From: Treponema sp.
GTDB lineage: Bacteria; Spirochaetota; Spirochaetia; Treponematales; Treponemataceae
Direction of reading: 5' to 3'
DNA length: 64,000 bases
Assembly: GCA_014804005.1 (NCBI GenBank)
Contig: JAAVAP010000018.1
Span: 109,332-173,331 of the forward strand
Part shown: positions 37,974 to 47,297 of the stretch, piece after piece
Numbering within the stretch: position 1 is the first letter of the stretch
How the letters are laid out: each line of letters opens with the position of its first letter
Notes under the pieces: generated by a model
What the model was told of the DNA's origin: nothing
Seen by the model: the letters and a program-made list of their open reading frames with translations, nothing else
Database searches by the model: none
Position numbers and translations under genes: made by a program

Positions 37974-39350
37974 TCATTTTTTCACTTCTGCGAAAAATTT
38001 TTCGTCGCTCAAAAAATATTTTTCATACGCCGCCAAAACTTCTTCCGCGGTGAGCTTTTCTATTTTCTCGATTCGATTCAAATATTCGCTCGCGCTTCCT
38101 TCATAAAAAATCGACGACGCGATTTGCTCGAGCGTGGCGTAACAATTTTTTTCGCTCGCGTAAATTTTGGAAGCGTAAATATTTTTGAATGCATTCAAAA
38201 GCTGCGCGGATTCTTCCACGCTCAATTTTTTTTCCAACGCGCTCATAATGATTTCCTTTATGTTGCGGCCTTCGTTTATGCCGTTCGCGACAATCAGTGA
38301 GATGCTTTGCTTGCCGTTCAAAACCGCCGTGCCACAAGAAGCCGCCACATTTTTTTGAACAAGTTCCCGACGCAAAATATAATCTGCGGCGAGCGATGCA
38401 AGCGCGAAGGCTTCATAATCATCCGCACTGCGCTCGGGAGCTTTTTGGCACAACGCCGCGCAATAATAATTTCCCGCAAATTCGAATTCTTTTTTTTCAT
38501 CTTTTTTGTTTGCAAAATTTATCGCAGGAATTTGCAGCGAAGAAAAACCGCCGGGCAAAATCGCGCCAAAAAATTCTTCGAGCATTTCATGAATTTTCTC
38601 GGCATTTTTTGCGAATGAATCTTCTTGCGAAACCTTCGATTTTTTTTCGCCGTATTGCAAGGCGGAAAAATTTCCTGCGGCAATGATTTTCATTCTGCGC
38701 GCGTCCAAAAGATTTTTCAAATTTTCCTCAATGTCGTGTTCATTTATGCGGCTCGTGGTTTTGTAAAAAATTCCGTCATAATACGGATGCGAACGCAAAA
38801 GATTTTCCGCGATTGCATCCAAAAGCGCGAAGTGCAAATTCTCGCTTCGGTCGAACGCGGCAATTTCGGCAGCGGATTTTTTTTCCAAATAATCTTCGTG
38901 AGAAAATTCTGCCTGCAAAATCGATTTCGCAAAAGCTGTGAACGCTTCGTCAAAATCTGAGGCAGCGGCAGAAAATCCGTAAGTTGAAAAGTCATTTGCG
39001 CAAAGATTCACGCAAAAATATTTTCCGTGTGAAGAAAGTTCCTTTATCGCAGGATTTTGCGAAAGCAGCTCGAACATCAACAAATCAAGGCCGGATTTTC
39101 CGCGCGGACAATCGGATGCGCCTCCTTCGAAAAGCAAGCGAAGTTCAATATTTTTTTCGGAAGGAATGTTTTTCAGGATAACGGGGATTCCGTTTGAAAG
39201 CGAAAATTCCGTGAGCGACGCGATGTTTTCTTCGTAAAAATTCAGCGGCTTGCGTTCACGGTTTGAGGCGCAAGAAAAAAAAGTCAGAGAAAGGAAAATT
39301 AATGTCGCGCCGAAAAAAATCTTCACAAACAAATTGTAGCAAAAATTCAA
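37974..39350 (-). CDS. M16 (insulinase-like) peptidase-fold lipoprotein, apparently without the HxxEH motif
   Basis: Lipobox FFSC; FSLSNGIPVILKNIPSEKNIELRLLFEGGASDCPRGKSGLDLLMFELL ... M16-like layout over 458 aa. Confidence 0.7.
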   Translation of the reverse strand: MNFCYNLFVKIFFGATLIFLSLTFFSCASNRERKPLNFYEENIASLTEFSLSNGIPVILKNIPSEKNIELRLLFEGGASDCPRGKSGLDLLMFELLSQNPAIKELSSHGKYFCVNLCANDFSTYGFSAAASDFDEAFTAFAKSILQAEFSHEDYLEKKSAAEIAAFDRSENLHFALLDAIAENLLRSHPYYDGIFYKTTSRINEHDIEENLKNLLDARRMKIIAAGNFSALQYGEKKSKVSQEDSFAKNAEKIHEMLEEFFGAILPGGFSSLQIPAINFANKKDEKKEFEFAGNYYCAALCQKAPERSADDYEAFALASLAADYILRRELVQKNVAASCGTAVLNGKQSISLIVANGINEGRNIKEIIMSALEKKLSVEESAQLLNAFKNIYASKIYASEKNCYATLEQIASSIFYEGSASEYLNRIEKIEKLTAEEVLAAYEKYFLSDEKFFAEVKK

Positions 39351-39400
39351 AAAAAATGCAAATTTTTGTAACTATTTTTTTGCCGTGTGGTTTAATTTAT

Positions 39401-39490
39401 GACTGTCCGATACGGCAGTCCGCAGCATACACAGCTGCATCCTCCTCTCCTTTTTTTGGGCTTCCGTTCGTCGAACGGAAGCCCTTTTTT
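39401..39490 (+). ncRNA. Candidate small RNA (unnamed)
   Basis: Extended -10 TGgTTTAAT (39388-39396). Hairpin GACTG-t-CCG-ata-CGG-CAGTC (39401-39420), hairpin GCAGC..GCTGC (39422-39438), linker ATCCTCCTCTCC, terminator GGGCTTCCGTTCG-t-CGAACGGAAGCCC-TTTTTT (39458-39490). No + strand gene nearby. Confidence 0.5.
39458..39490 (+). terminator. Rho-independent terminator
   Basis: GGGCTTCCGTTCG-t-CGAACGGAAGCCC followed by TTTTTT. Confidence 0.85.
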
Positions 39491-39531
39491 GTGTCGCAAG
39501 CCTTGCGAGCAAGTGGAAACTCGCGGCCGCT

Positions 39532-41205
39532 TTACTGATTTAACGCGCTGACGATTGCCGCAATTCCTGCGCGTCCGACATTGCTCGAACGTCCCACGCC
39601 CCAAATTTGGCGGCCGTCTTCCATCGTGAGCTGAACGTAACCCATCGCGCGAGTGTCGTTTCCCGTGCCAATCGAATGCTCATGGAAAGAAACGATGTTG
39701 AATCGCGGCGCGGGAGTTTGCTTCATCGCGTTCGCGAAAGCGTCGAGCGGACCGTTTCCCTGCGCGGAAATTTTATACGGCGTTCCCTTGTAGACAATAT
39801 CGGCGTTGCACAAAACTCGCTCTTCCGCATCCGCGCCAGTCGCGCCTTCCAAGTGCGTTTCCACAAGTTCCACGATTTTAAGCGGTTCGGTAAGTCCAAT
39901 CCAATGCTTTGTGAAAATGTCGTAGATTTCGTCGGGACGCAATTCGCGTTGCGCCTTGTCTGCGAATTCTTTTATCACGGCACCGATATCGGGATGCATT
40001 CCCTTTGGCGGAATAATACCGAAGCTGTTTTCCAAAATATACGCAGCCCCTCCCTTGCCGCTTTGCGAATTTATCCTGATGATTCCTTCGTACTGCCTTC
40101 CGATGTCGTGCGGATCGATCGCCAAATACGGAACGTCCCAAACGGCGTTTTCTGGCATGTTCACGCGCGCAGCCATTCCTTTGCGAATCGCGTCTTGATG
40201 CGAGCCGGAAAACGCAGTGTAAACCAAATCGCCCACATAAGGCGTGCGCGGATGAATCGACATTTCGGTGAGACGCTGATATTCTTCCGCGATTTCGGGC
40301 AGATTGGAAAAATTCAATTCGGGATCGATTCCGTGGCTGAACATATTGAGCGCGACCGTAACAACGTCGAGATTTCCCGTGCGTTCGCCGTTTCCGAAAA
40401 GGCTTCCTTCCACGCGGTCCGCGCCGGCGAGCAATCCCATTTCGCAAGTGGCGACTCCTTCGCCGCGATCGTTGTGCGGATGAAGGCTCACGATCACATT
40501 TTCGCGCCCAGAAATGTGCGTGCAAAAATATTCGATTTGGTCGGCGAACGTGTTCGGCATCGCAACTTCAACCGTCGTGGGCAAATTCAAAATGATTTTG
40601 TTCTGCGCCGTGGGGTTCCATTCGTTTTTCACCGCCTCGCAAATTTCCACTGCGTATTCGATTTCGGTGTTGGAAAAACTTTCGGGCGAATATTCCAGCT
40701 GGATTTTCGTTTCCTTTTCGCGCTCCACGCATTCCTTGACGCACCTCACGCCGTCCACCGCGATTTGCTTGATTTCCTCTTTCGTTTTTCCGAATGTGTA
40801 TTTTCGCTGGGCGGGCGAAGTCGAATTGTAAATGTGGAAAATCGCCCTCGGCAAACCGCGAATCGCCTCGAACGTGCGCTTTACCAAATGCTCGCGCGCC
40901 TGGCACAAAACTTGAATCGTAACGTCGTCGGGAATGCGATTGTCCTCGATGAGGCGGCGCATAAAATTGAATTCAGTTTCGGAAGAACTCGGAAAGCCGA
41001 CTTCGATTTCTTTGAATCCGATTTTCACAAGCAAGTCGAAAAACGCGAGCTTCTGCTCGATGCCCATAGGATTCACCAAGGCCTGATTTCCGTCTCGCAA
41101 ATCCACGGAACACCAAATCGGCGCGCGCGTGATTTGCGCGTCCGGCCATTTTCTGTTCTGAATGTTCACCTTTGGATATGGAACATATTTTCCGTTTGAA
41201 TTCAT
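39532..41205 (-). CDS. leuA: 2-isopropylmalate synthase
   Basis: APIWCSVDLRDGNQALVNPMGIEQKLAFFDLLVKIGFKEIEVGFPSSSETEFNF; NPTAQNKIILNLPTTVEVAMPNTFADQIEYF; SLHPHNDRGEGVATCEMGLLAGADRVEGSLFGNGERTGNLD. Confidence 0.96.
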   Translation of the reverse strand: MNSNGKYVPYPKVNIQNRKWPDAQITRAPIWCSVDLRDGNQALVNPMGIEQKLAFFDLLVKIGFKEIEVGFPSSSETEFNFMRRLIEDNRIPDDVTIQVLCQAREHLVKRTFEAIRGLPRAIFHIYNSTSPAQRKYTFGKTKEEIKQIAVDGVRCVKECVEREKETKIQLEYSPESFSNTEIEYAVEICEAVKNEWNPTAQNKIILNLPTTVEVAMPNTFADQIEYFCTHISGRENVIVSLHPHNDRGEGVATCEMGLLAGADRVEGSLFGNGERTGNLDVVTVALNMFSHGIDPELNFSNLPEIAEEYQRLTEMSIHPRTPYVGDLVYTAFSGSHQDAIRKGMAARVNMPENAVWDVPYLAIDPHDIGRQYEGIIRINSQSGKGGAAYILENSFGIIPPKGMHPDIGAVIKEFADKAQRELRPDEIYDIFTKHWIGLTEPLKIVELVETHLEGATGADAEERVLCNADIVYKGTPYKISAQGNGPLDAFANAMKQTPAPRFNIVSFHEHSIGTGNDTRAMGYVQLTMEDGRQIWGVGRSSNVGRAGIAAIVSALNQ

Positions 41206-41215
41206 ATTTCCTCCA

Positions 41216-41248
41216 AAATAAAAAAGACTGCCGCCCAAGCGACAGTCT
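41216..41248 (-). terminator. Intrinsic terminator / attenuator just upstream of leuA
   Basis: Minus strand AGACTGTCGC-TTGG-GCGGCAGTCT (10 bp, one G.U) then TTTTTATTTT, ending about 10 nt from the leuA start. Confidence 0.85.
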
Positions 41249-41276
41249 GCATTTGCAAAATGATTTTACAGAACCG

Positions 41277-41336
41277 TCAACTTTGGCGTTTTTTGAGGAA
41301 CTCCGATAGAAGCAACAATCCTGCAAAATTTTTCAT
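41277..41336 (-). CDS. Leucine leader peptide (19 aa)
   Basis: Minus strand ATG AAA AAT TTT GCA GGA TTG TTG CTT CTA TCG GAG TTC CTC AAA AAA CGC CAA AGT TGA = MKNFAGLLLLSEFLKKRQS. SD-like GGAGGG upstream; start overlaps the stop of the RRM gene (TGATG). Confidence 0.8.
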   Translation of the reverse strand: MKNFAGLLLLSEFLKKRQS

Positions 41337-41635
41337 CAATATCGCCCTCCGCGATCGAAGCCGCCTTCGCCAAAACGCGGGCGCGGTTTTTTTTCTTCCG
41401 CCACATTCACGCGAATTCTGCGACCTTCGAATTCCTTGCCGTTCAAATCCGAGATGGCTTTTTCCGCCGCCGCTTCGTCTGCCAATTCAACAAAACCAAA
41501 ACCCTTGGACTGACCAGTAGCCCTGTCCTTGATAACCGTTGTTGAAACAATTTCTCCAAACTGCGCGAACAAACCGCCCAGCGATTCCTCTGTCGTAGAA
41601 TAACTCAAGTTTCCTACATAAAGCTTTTTAGCCAT
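41336..41635 (-). CDS. RRM-domain RNA-binding protein
   Basis: KLYVGNLSYSTTEESLGGLFAQFGEIVSTTVIKDRATGQSKGFGFVELADEAAAEKAISDLNGKEFEGRRIRVNVAEEKK. Confidence 0.95.
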   Translation of the reverse strand: MAKKLYVGNLSYSTTEESLGGLFAQFGEIVSTTVIKDRATGQSKGFGFVELADEAAAEKAISDLNGKEFEGRRIRVNVAEEKKPRPRFGEGGFDRGGRY

Positions 41636-41877
41636 GCAATTCCTTAGGATTTGATTTTTAAGTCGTGAAACTTTGGGAAACTCGCGCTTCCCTTGCAATC
41701 CTATTTTTCATTCTAGCACTGCGGCGAAAAATTGTCAAGTAGGAAGCGGAAAAGGTGATGCGCGAAAATTGGCGGAAGTTTGCCGCGGCTGATTTTTTGC
41801 GTTTGCGAACGAGAGAAATTCGCGAAATGATTTCCTCGGCGCAGGCAAAGGCAACCGAACATTTGAAAAGACAAGGT

Positions 41878-41919
41878 TTTCAAAGTTTTCGGAAACCGAA
41901 ATTTCTGAAAACTTTGAAA
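41878..41919. terminator. 13-bp inverted repeat after the DUF308 gene
   Basis: TTTCAAAGTTTTC ... GAAAACTTTGAAA. Confidence 0.55.
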
Positions 41920-41933
41920 TTTTAAAAGTGATT

Positions 41934-42488
41934 TTATTCCGCGTCTTTGACTTCGACTTCTTCCAAAATTATGTCGCGGTTTTTCCAAGTTACGAATGCC
42001 GTAATCACGCCCGCCAAAATCATCAACGCGCCGCCAATCCGAATCAGCGTAAATCCGAACGAAGTGGGAAGCACGAAAAGAATCAACGCCAAAACGAGCG
42101 TCGTCGCTATTTCAATTATGTGCCGCTTCACCGGAAATCCTTCGGAATGCAAGTGCCAAACTATCACGATTTCCAGCACGACCGAAACAAGCGCGTAAAT
42201 CGCAAAAGTGTAAATCATCACTTGCCATGCCAAAGTCGCCATTCGCAGCGGCAGGATGATGCACAAAAGTCCGATTACAATGCTGATTGTCGCGCGCACC
42301 GCACATTCAATTTTGAACGCGCGTTCGTTGCTTAAAGGCATAATCGAAGTCAAAACGAACACTCCTTCCACAAGCGCGGAAATTCCCAGCACGATCACCA
42401 AAACCTGGATTATCGGTTCTGCCGCCATGAGCATCATAAGTCCGACAACCACCATCATGATTCCAAGAAAATAATTCGCATTTTTCAT
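41934..42488 (-). CDS. DUF308 family membrane protein
   Basis: 185 aa, six hydrophobic segments with HdeD/DUF308-like layout. Confidence 0.75.
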   Translation of the reverse strand: MKNANYFLGIMMVVVGLMMLMAAEPIIQVLVIVLGISALVEGVFVLTSIMPLSNERAFKIECAVRATISIVIGLLCIILPLRMATLAWQVMIYTFAIYALVSVVLEIVIVWHLHSEGFPVKRHIIEIATTLVLALILFVLPTSFGFTLIRIGGALMILAGVITAFVTWKNRDIILEEVEVKDAE

Positions 42489-42602
42489 AATTTCAATATA
42501 ATGAAATTTCCGCAAAAAATCACTATTTTTTCAAAAGAAACTTGAATTTTATTGAAAATCTGATATAATTATAGAGAAAAATTTCAAAACTGCGGAGTCG
42601 AT

Positions 42603-43409
42603 GTGGCTGAAGGAATTTTGTTCATTGGCGAAAATCCACAAAATTTTCTCGTAAAGGCGTTGATCAAATCTTTAAAAGAATCTGAATTTGACGTAGAATT
42701 TAACTATCCCGATATAAGCGACATAGAAATAATTTGCAACAGGGAAAATCCGCCGAAAATCATAATCTTGTATTTGGAACGAATCATAAGTTCCGGCAAC
42801 AAATTTTTTTCCTACATCAAAAACTTGATGAAGCAGGAAGGCAAAAAATTTCAGCTTTATTTTATCGGCAACATGGGCGAAATAAATCAAGCCTATGAAA
42901 TCATCGACAAAAATTATGTCAAGCACGCGTTCGAAAGGCCCGTGGACACGGAAGAACTTTTCAAAGTTTTGCGGCACAACGGCGGCGACTACACGCTTTC
43001 TGAAAAAGTTCGCAAATATAGAATTGATCCAGACAAATTGACGATTTTGGTCATTGACGATGAAGTTATCCAATTGCACGCGATGGAACGTTGGCTGCAA
43101 AAAAATTACAACGTGCTCACTGAAAAATCTGGCACGGATGGAATCGCATTGCTTAAGCAATACAAAGTTGACATGATTTTGTTGGATTACGAAATGCCGA
43201 TTCTTTCCGGCTTCGAAGTTTTCCAGCTTCTCAAATCCGATCCCGAGACCGCAGATATTCCGATAGTTTTTTTGACGGCAAACAGCGACAGCGACATAGT
43301 TCGGCAAGTGGTCGAACTTAAGCCTGCGGGCTATTTGCTGAAAAATACTTCGCCCTTTATTTTGCTCCAAAGAATTGACGAAATTTTCGACAAAATTTTC
43401 GGGGTTTGA
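42603..43409 (+). CDS. Response regulator (C-terminal receiver domain, N-terminal degenerate receiver-like domain)
   Basis: LTILVIDDEVIQLHAMERWL...VDMILLDYEMPILSGFEVFQLLK...IPIVFLTANSDSDIVRQVVELKPAGYLLK. Confidence 0.9.
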   Translation: MAEGILFIGENPQNFLVKALIKSLKESEFDVEFNYPDISDIEIICNRENPPKIIILYLERIISSGNKFFSYIKNLMKQEGKKFQLYFIGNMGEINQAYEIIDKNYVKHAFERPVDTEELFKVLRHNGGDYTLSEKVRKYRIDPDKLTILVIDDEVIQLHAMERWLQKNYNVLTEKSGTDGIALLKQYKVDMILLDYEMPILSGFEVFQLLKSDPETADIPIVFLTANSDSDIVRQVVELKPAGYLLKNTSPFILLQRIDEIFDKIFGV

Positions 43410-43453
43410 AATTTTTCGAAAACGCAATTTACAAAAAACGAATTTGATTTTTC

Positions 43454-44251
43454 ATGCAAAATCTTGAATCATATTACAAAAAATTCAACGAAGATCATCG
43501 CCTGAAAACGCGGCACGGGCAAGTCGAATTTTTTGTCACGATGCATTACATCAAAAAATTTCTTTCGCAAATCGCCGCGCAATCCGACATCGCTGAAAAC
43601 GAAAAAATAAAAATTCTCGATGTGGGCGCGGCCACTGGCGCGTATTCCATTCCGCTTTGCCGCGAAGGTTTTGACGTTACGGCTGTCGAACTCACGAAAA
43701 CTAATTTCGACATTCTTCGCGCGAAGCATGAAAACATAAAATGCTGGAATGCCGACGCGCGCGATTTGAATTTTCTCGCCGATGAAACTTTCGACATAAC
43801 TTTGCTTTTGGGACCGCTTTATCATTTGCATGCGCAGGAAGAAAAATTGCAGACGCTTTTGGAAGCGCGGCGCGTTACGAAAAAAGGCGGCGTGATTTTT
43901 GCGGGATACGTGATGAACGAGTACGCGATTTTAACTTATTGTTTTGGAAAAAATAAAATCAAAGAAAATTTTTCGAAGCGGCAAGTTTCCGAAAAATTCC
44001 AAACCATTTGCGGCGAAGATGATTTGTATTCGTATTCACGGCGCGAGGAAATTGATTTTCTTGCAAAAGAATCGCGCTTGGAACGCGCGGCGATTTTTTC
44101 TCCCGATGGACCTTCCGATTATATTCGGCGCGAATTGAATTCTTTTGACGAAGAAACTTTCGAACTTTTCAAAAAATACGCGCTTTGCATTTCCTCGCGC
44201 CCAGATTTGCTTGGCGCAGGCTCGCACTTAGTTGACGTACTCAAAAAATAA
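43454..44251 (+). CDS. Class I SAM-dependent methyltransferase
   Basis: KIKILDVGAATGAYSIPLCREGFDVTAVELTKTNFDILRAK...DITLLLGPLYHL. Confidence 0.92.
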   Translation: MQNLESYYKKFNEDHRLKTRHGQVEFFVTMHYIKKFLSQIAAQSDIAENEKIKILDVGAATGAYSIPLCREGFDVTAVELTKTNFDILRAKHENIKCWNADARDLNFLADETFDITLLLGPLYHLHAQEEKLQTLLEARRVTKKGGVIFAGYVMNEYAILTYCFGKNKIKENFSKRQVSEKFQTICGEDDLYSYSRREEIDFLAKESRLERAAIFSPDGPSDYIRRELNSFDEETFELFKKYALCISSRPDLLGAGSHLVDVLKK

Positions 44252-44266
44252 TTCTATTATTATAAT

Positions 44267-46216
44267 ATGCTTAAAAAAAATCAGGCCGTGATTTATAAAA
44301 AGTCGGCCGCAGTCGTAACTGAAATCGAGGACGAAAAATTCGTCATAAAATATTGCGTCTCTCCCGCAACGCCTGGCGGAAAGCCCGCTAAATACGAAAG
44401 CCAAAAAGTGCGCGAAAAAGATGTTGTGCCATTGCCAAGCGAAAATGTTTCGCTCGAAAAAATTTTGAGTTTTGGCGATGATTCGGCGAAAGAAAAAATT
44501 CTTGAAGCGTATGAACTTTTGATTTCCGACGAAGAAAGCGCGGGCAAAAAAATTTCGTTTGAAGAATTGCTCGATTTGATTGACGGCGCGGCGAGCGCGG
44601 AAGGAAGTTTTTTTTATTTTACAAAATTGTGCGAAGGTTTTGAATTCGCGCTTGATGAAGAAAATTTTAAAACGGGAAAAATATTTTTCACGCCGCGCTC
44701 GCAAGAAGAAATTTCTTTGCTCAAAAAAAAGGCCGACGAAAAAGAAAACGGAGCGAAATATTTTTCGGAGTTTATTGCGCGGCTCAAATCGCGCTCGCTT
44801 GATTTGCCGAATGATTCGAAATTTATGGGCGAGGTGGAAGCGGTCGCGCTCGGAAAAACCGAAAAGTCAAAAGTGATGGCGGAAATGAAAATTGCGCCAA
44901 CGCCTGAAAATGCGCATCGCCTTTTGCTCGAAACAAAAATTTGGGATTCCATGCGAAATCCGCATCCCGTGCGTTGGGGGCTTTCCACGCAGTCGGCGCA
45001 ACTTTCGCTCGCTTCGCCGCCGCAGGAAGAACGGCTTGAAATTCCTGAAATTTCCTATGCCATCGACAGCGAGCATTCGCACGATCCCGATGATGCCGTG
45101 GCGTTCGATGGAAAATATTTGTGGGTGCACATCGCAGATCCTGCGAGCAGCGTGATGCCACAAAGCGCAATCGACAAGGCGGCGATGAATCGCGGAGGAA
45201 CGCTTTACATTCCCGAAGGCGCGTCGCGAATGCTTTGCGAAGATTGCCTCGAAGATTACGCGCTTGGTCTCAAAGAAAAAAGCAACGCGCTTTCGTTTAG
45301 AATTTTGTTGAACGATGCTTGCGTAATTGAAGAATGCAAAATTTTCAAAACGCTCATAAAAGTAAAACGTCTCACTTACAAAAGTGCCGATTTGATTTTG
45401 GCAGGAAATTTTTCTTCGCTGGAAAATGAAACTCAAAGTGAGCGCGAAAAAATTTCCGCCGATTTGAATGCGCTGATGAAAATCGCCGAACGCAACATTG
45501 AACGTCGCAAAAAAAACGGCAGCGTTGACATCAATATGCCGGAAGTTCACATTTGGCTTTCCGAAGAAAAAAAAGTTTTTATCGAACCAGAGATTCGTGC
45601 AAAAAGCGCGGACTTGGTGCGCGAAATGATGTTGCTCGCTGGAGAAGGCGCGGCGCGATTTTCGTTCGCGAATAAAATTCCGTTTGTTTATGTGAGCCAG
45701 GAAAAGCCTGAAATTCCTTCGAACATTCCCGAAGGTTTGGCCGGAGATTTCGCAACGATAAAATGCATGCGCAGAAGAAGCGTCGGGCTTACCCCCTCCT
45801 CACATGCCGGCCTCGGCTTGGGAATGTACAGTCAAGTTACAAGCCCGCTTCGTCGTTACGGAGATTTGCTTTGCCACGAACAGCTTCGCGCTTTTTTGGA
45901 TGGACGCGATTTAATCGACAAAGACGCGATGCTCGAACGCATGAGCGCGGGTGACGAGGCTTCCATTGCTTGCAGAAAAGCTTCGCGCAAAAGCGAATTG
46001 CATTGGACGCTCGTCTATCTTTCGCAAAATCCCGACTGGACTGGCGAAGCGGTTTGCGTGGATTTCAAAGGCAAGGAAGCGGTTTTTTTGATTCCCGAAT
46101 TGGCGCAGCAAACAAGTTTTATTCCGCGCGAAAAAATCGCATTGAATGAAACTCGCCGCGTAAAAGTGAAATCAATCGACATTCCAAATTTGCGCGTCAA
46201 CTTTGTGGAAGTTTAA
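44267..46216 (+). CDS. RNB-domain exoribonuclease (RNase II/R family)
   Basis: YAIDSEHSHDPDDAVAFDGKYLWVHIADPASSVMPQSAIDKAAMNRGGTLYIPEGASRMLCE; SQVTSPLRRYGDLLCHEQL. Confidence 0.92.
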   Translation: MLKKNQAVIYKKSAAVVTEIEDEKFVIKYCVSPATPGGKPAKYESQKVREKDVVPLPSENVSLEKILSFGDDSAKEKILEAYELLISDEESAGKKISFEELLDLIDGAASAEGSFFYFTKLCEGFEFALDEENFKTGKIFFTPRSQEEISLLKKKADEKENGAKYFSEFIARLKSRSLDLPNDSKFMGEVEAVALGKTEKSKVMAEMKIAPTPENAHRLLLETKIWDSMRNPHPVRWGLSTQSAQLSLASPPQEERLEIPEISYAIDSEHSHDPDDAVAFDGKYLWVHIADPASSVMPQSAIDKAAMNRGGTLYIPEGASRMLCEDCLEDYALGLKEKSNALSFRILLNDACVIEECKIFKTLIKVKRLTYKSADLILAGNFSSLENETQSEREKISADLNALMKIAERNIERRKKNGSVDINMPEVHIWLSEEKKVFIEPEIRAKSADLVREMMLLAGEGAARFSFANKIPFVYVSQEKPEIPSNIPEGLAGDFATIKCMRRRSVGLTPSSHAGLGLGMYSQVTSPLRRYGDLLCHEQLRAFLDGRDLIDKDAMLERMSAGDEASIACRKASRKSELHWTLVYLSQNPDWTGEAVCVDFKGKEAVFLIPELAQQTSFIPREKIALNETRRVKVKSIDIPNLRVNFVEV

Positions 46217-46301
46217 ATTTTTTGTTTACAAAAATCGGCGCGTTTTCAACAATACATTTTTCTCACTGGATTTTTTTCCAAAGCAATGTTATACTTCGAA
46301 T

Positions 46302-47246
46302 ATGTTTTCGCAGGATTTAAAATCGCATTACATTCGAGTCGCTGGAATCATCGCGCTTTTGGGAAATGCCGCGCTCGCCGCAACGAAATTGATTTTGGGT
46401 TACCTCGCTTCTTCGCTCGCCGTGATGGGCGATGCCATCGACAGTTCCACCGATGTTTTAATCGCGCTCGTCACGATAATTATAAGCGGAATAATTTCAC
46501 GACCTGGCGATGACGATCATCCGTGGGGACACGAACGCGCCGAAACAACTGCGACGCTGATTCTTTCTTTCGTGATTTTTTATGCGGGCGCACAAATTGC
46601 GATAAAATCCGTGGCAGAAATTTTTTCGTTCGTGAAAAATCCAATTCAGTCAAAAGAAACTTCTCGCCTCGCAATTTACGCCGCGCTGATTTCAGTTGGC
46701 GGAAAATCAATTTTGGCAGCGATTCAATTTTACTATGGAAAAATTTCCGACAGCGAAATTGTAAAAGCGAACGCGCAAAATATGAAAAGCGACATAATTC
46801 TTTCGGCAGGAATTTTGCTCGGGCTTGGAGCGGCGTTTGTTTTTCGCCAGCCTTTGCTCGATCCAATCATCGCGCTTTGCGTGGGATGCTGGGTTGTGAA
46901 AAATTCCGTGGAACTTTTTCGGCAAATCAATTTGGAATTGATGGACGGTAATATTGACAATTCGCTTTACAAAAAACTTTTCGAAGCTGCCGCGAAAGTT
47001 CCGGGCGTTACGAATCCGCATCGCGCACGCATCAGAAAAATGGCTTCGTTTTTTGACATTGATTTGGATATTGAGGTTGACCCCTCCCTTACGGTTTTTG
47101 ACGCGCACGAACTTTCCGAGCAAGTTGAAGAAAATGTTCGCGCCGCGATTCCAGAAGTTTACGACATCGTGATTCATGTTGAACCTGCCGGAAGCGACAA
47201 TCATCAGCGCAAGGAAAAATTCGGCTTGCGTGCGCAGGATAATTGA
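46302..47246 (+). CDS. Cation diffusion facilitator family transporter
   Basis: LAVMGDAIDSSTDVLIALVTIIISGIISRPGDDDHPWGHERAETTATL. Confidence 0.94.
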   Translation: MFSQDLKSHYIRVAGIIALLGNAALAATKLILGYLASSLAVMGDAIDSSTDVLIALVTIIISGIISRPGDDDHPWGHERAETTATLILSFVIFYAGAQIAIKSVAEIFSFVKNPIQSKETSRLAIYAALISVGGKSILAAIQFYYGKISDSEIVKANAQNMKSDIILSAGILLGLGAAFVFRQPLLDPIIALCVGCWVVKNSVELFRQINLELMDGNIDNSLYKKLFEAAAKVPGVTNPHRARIRKMASFFDIDLDIEVDPSLTVFDAHELSEQVEENVRAAIPEVYDIVIHVEPAGSDNHQRKEKFGLRAQDN

Positions 47247-47297
47247 CATCGCGAAAATATTTCAATATAATTCATTTATATTTTTGCAGGGGGAATT

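Noticed and set aside
39607-41199. 530-aa + strand ORF
   Set aside because: Antisense mirror of leuA; no protein-family signature.
41205-41340. T-box leader for leuA
   Set aside because: No T-box antiterminator core (TGGNACCGCG); the short Leu-rich ORF explains the terminator better.
41713-41988. 91-aa minus ORF
   Set aside because: Contains the terminator-like inverted repeat and has no protein signature; probably spurious.
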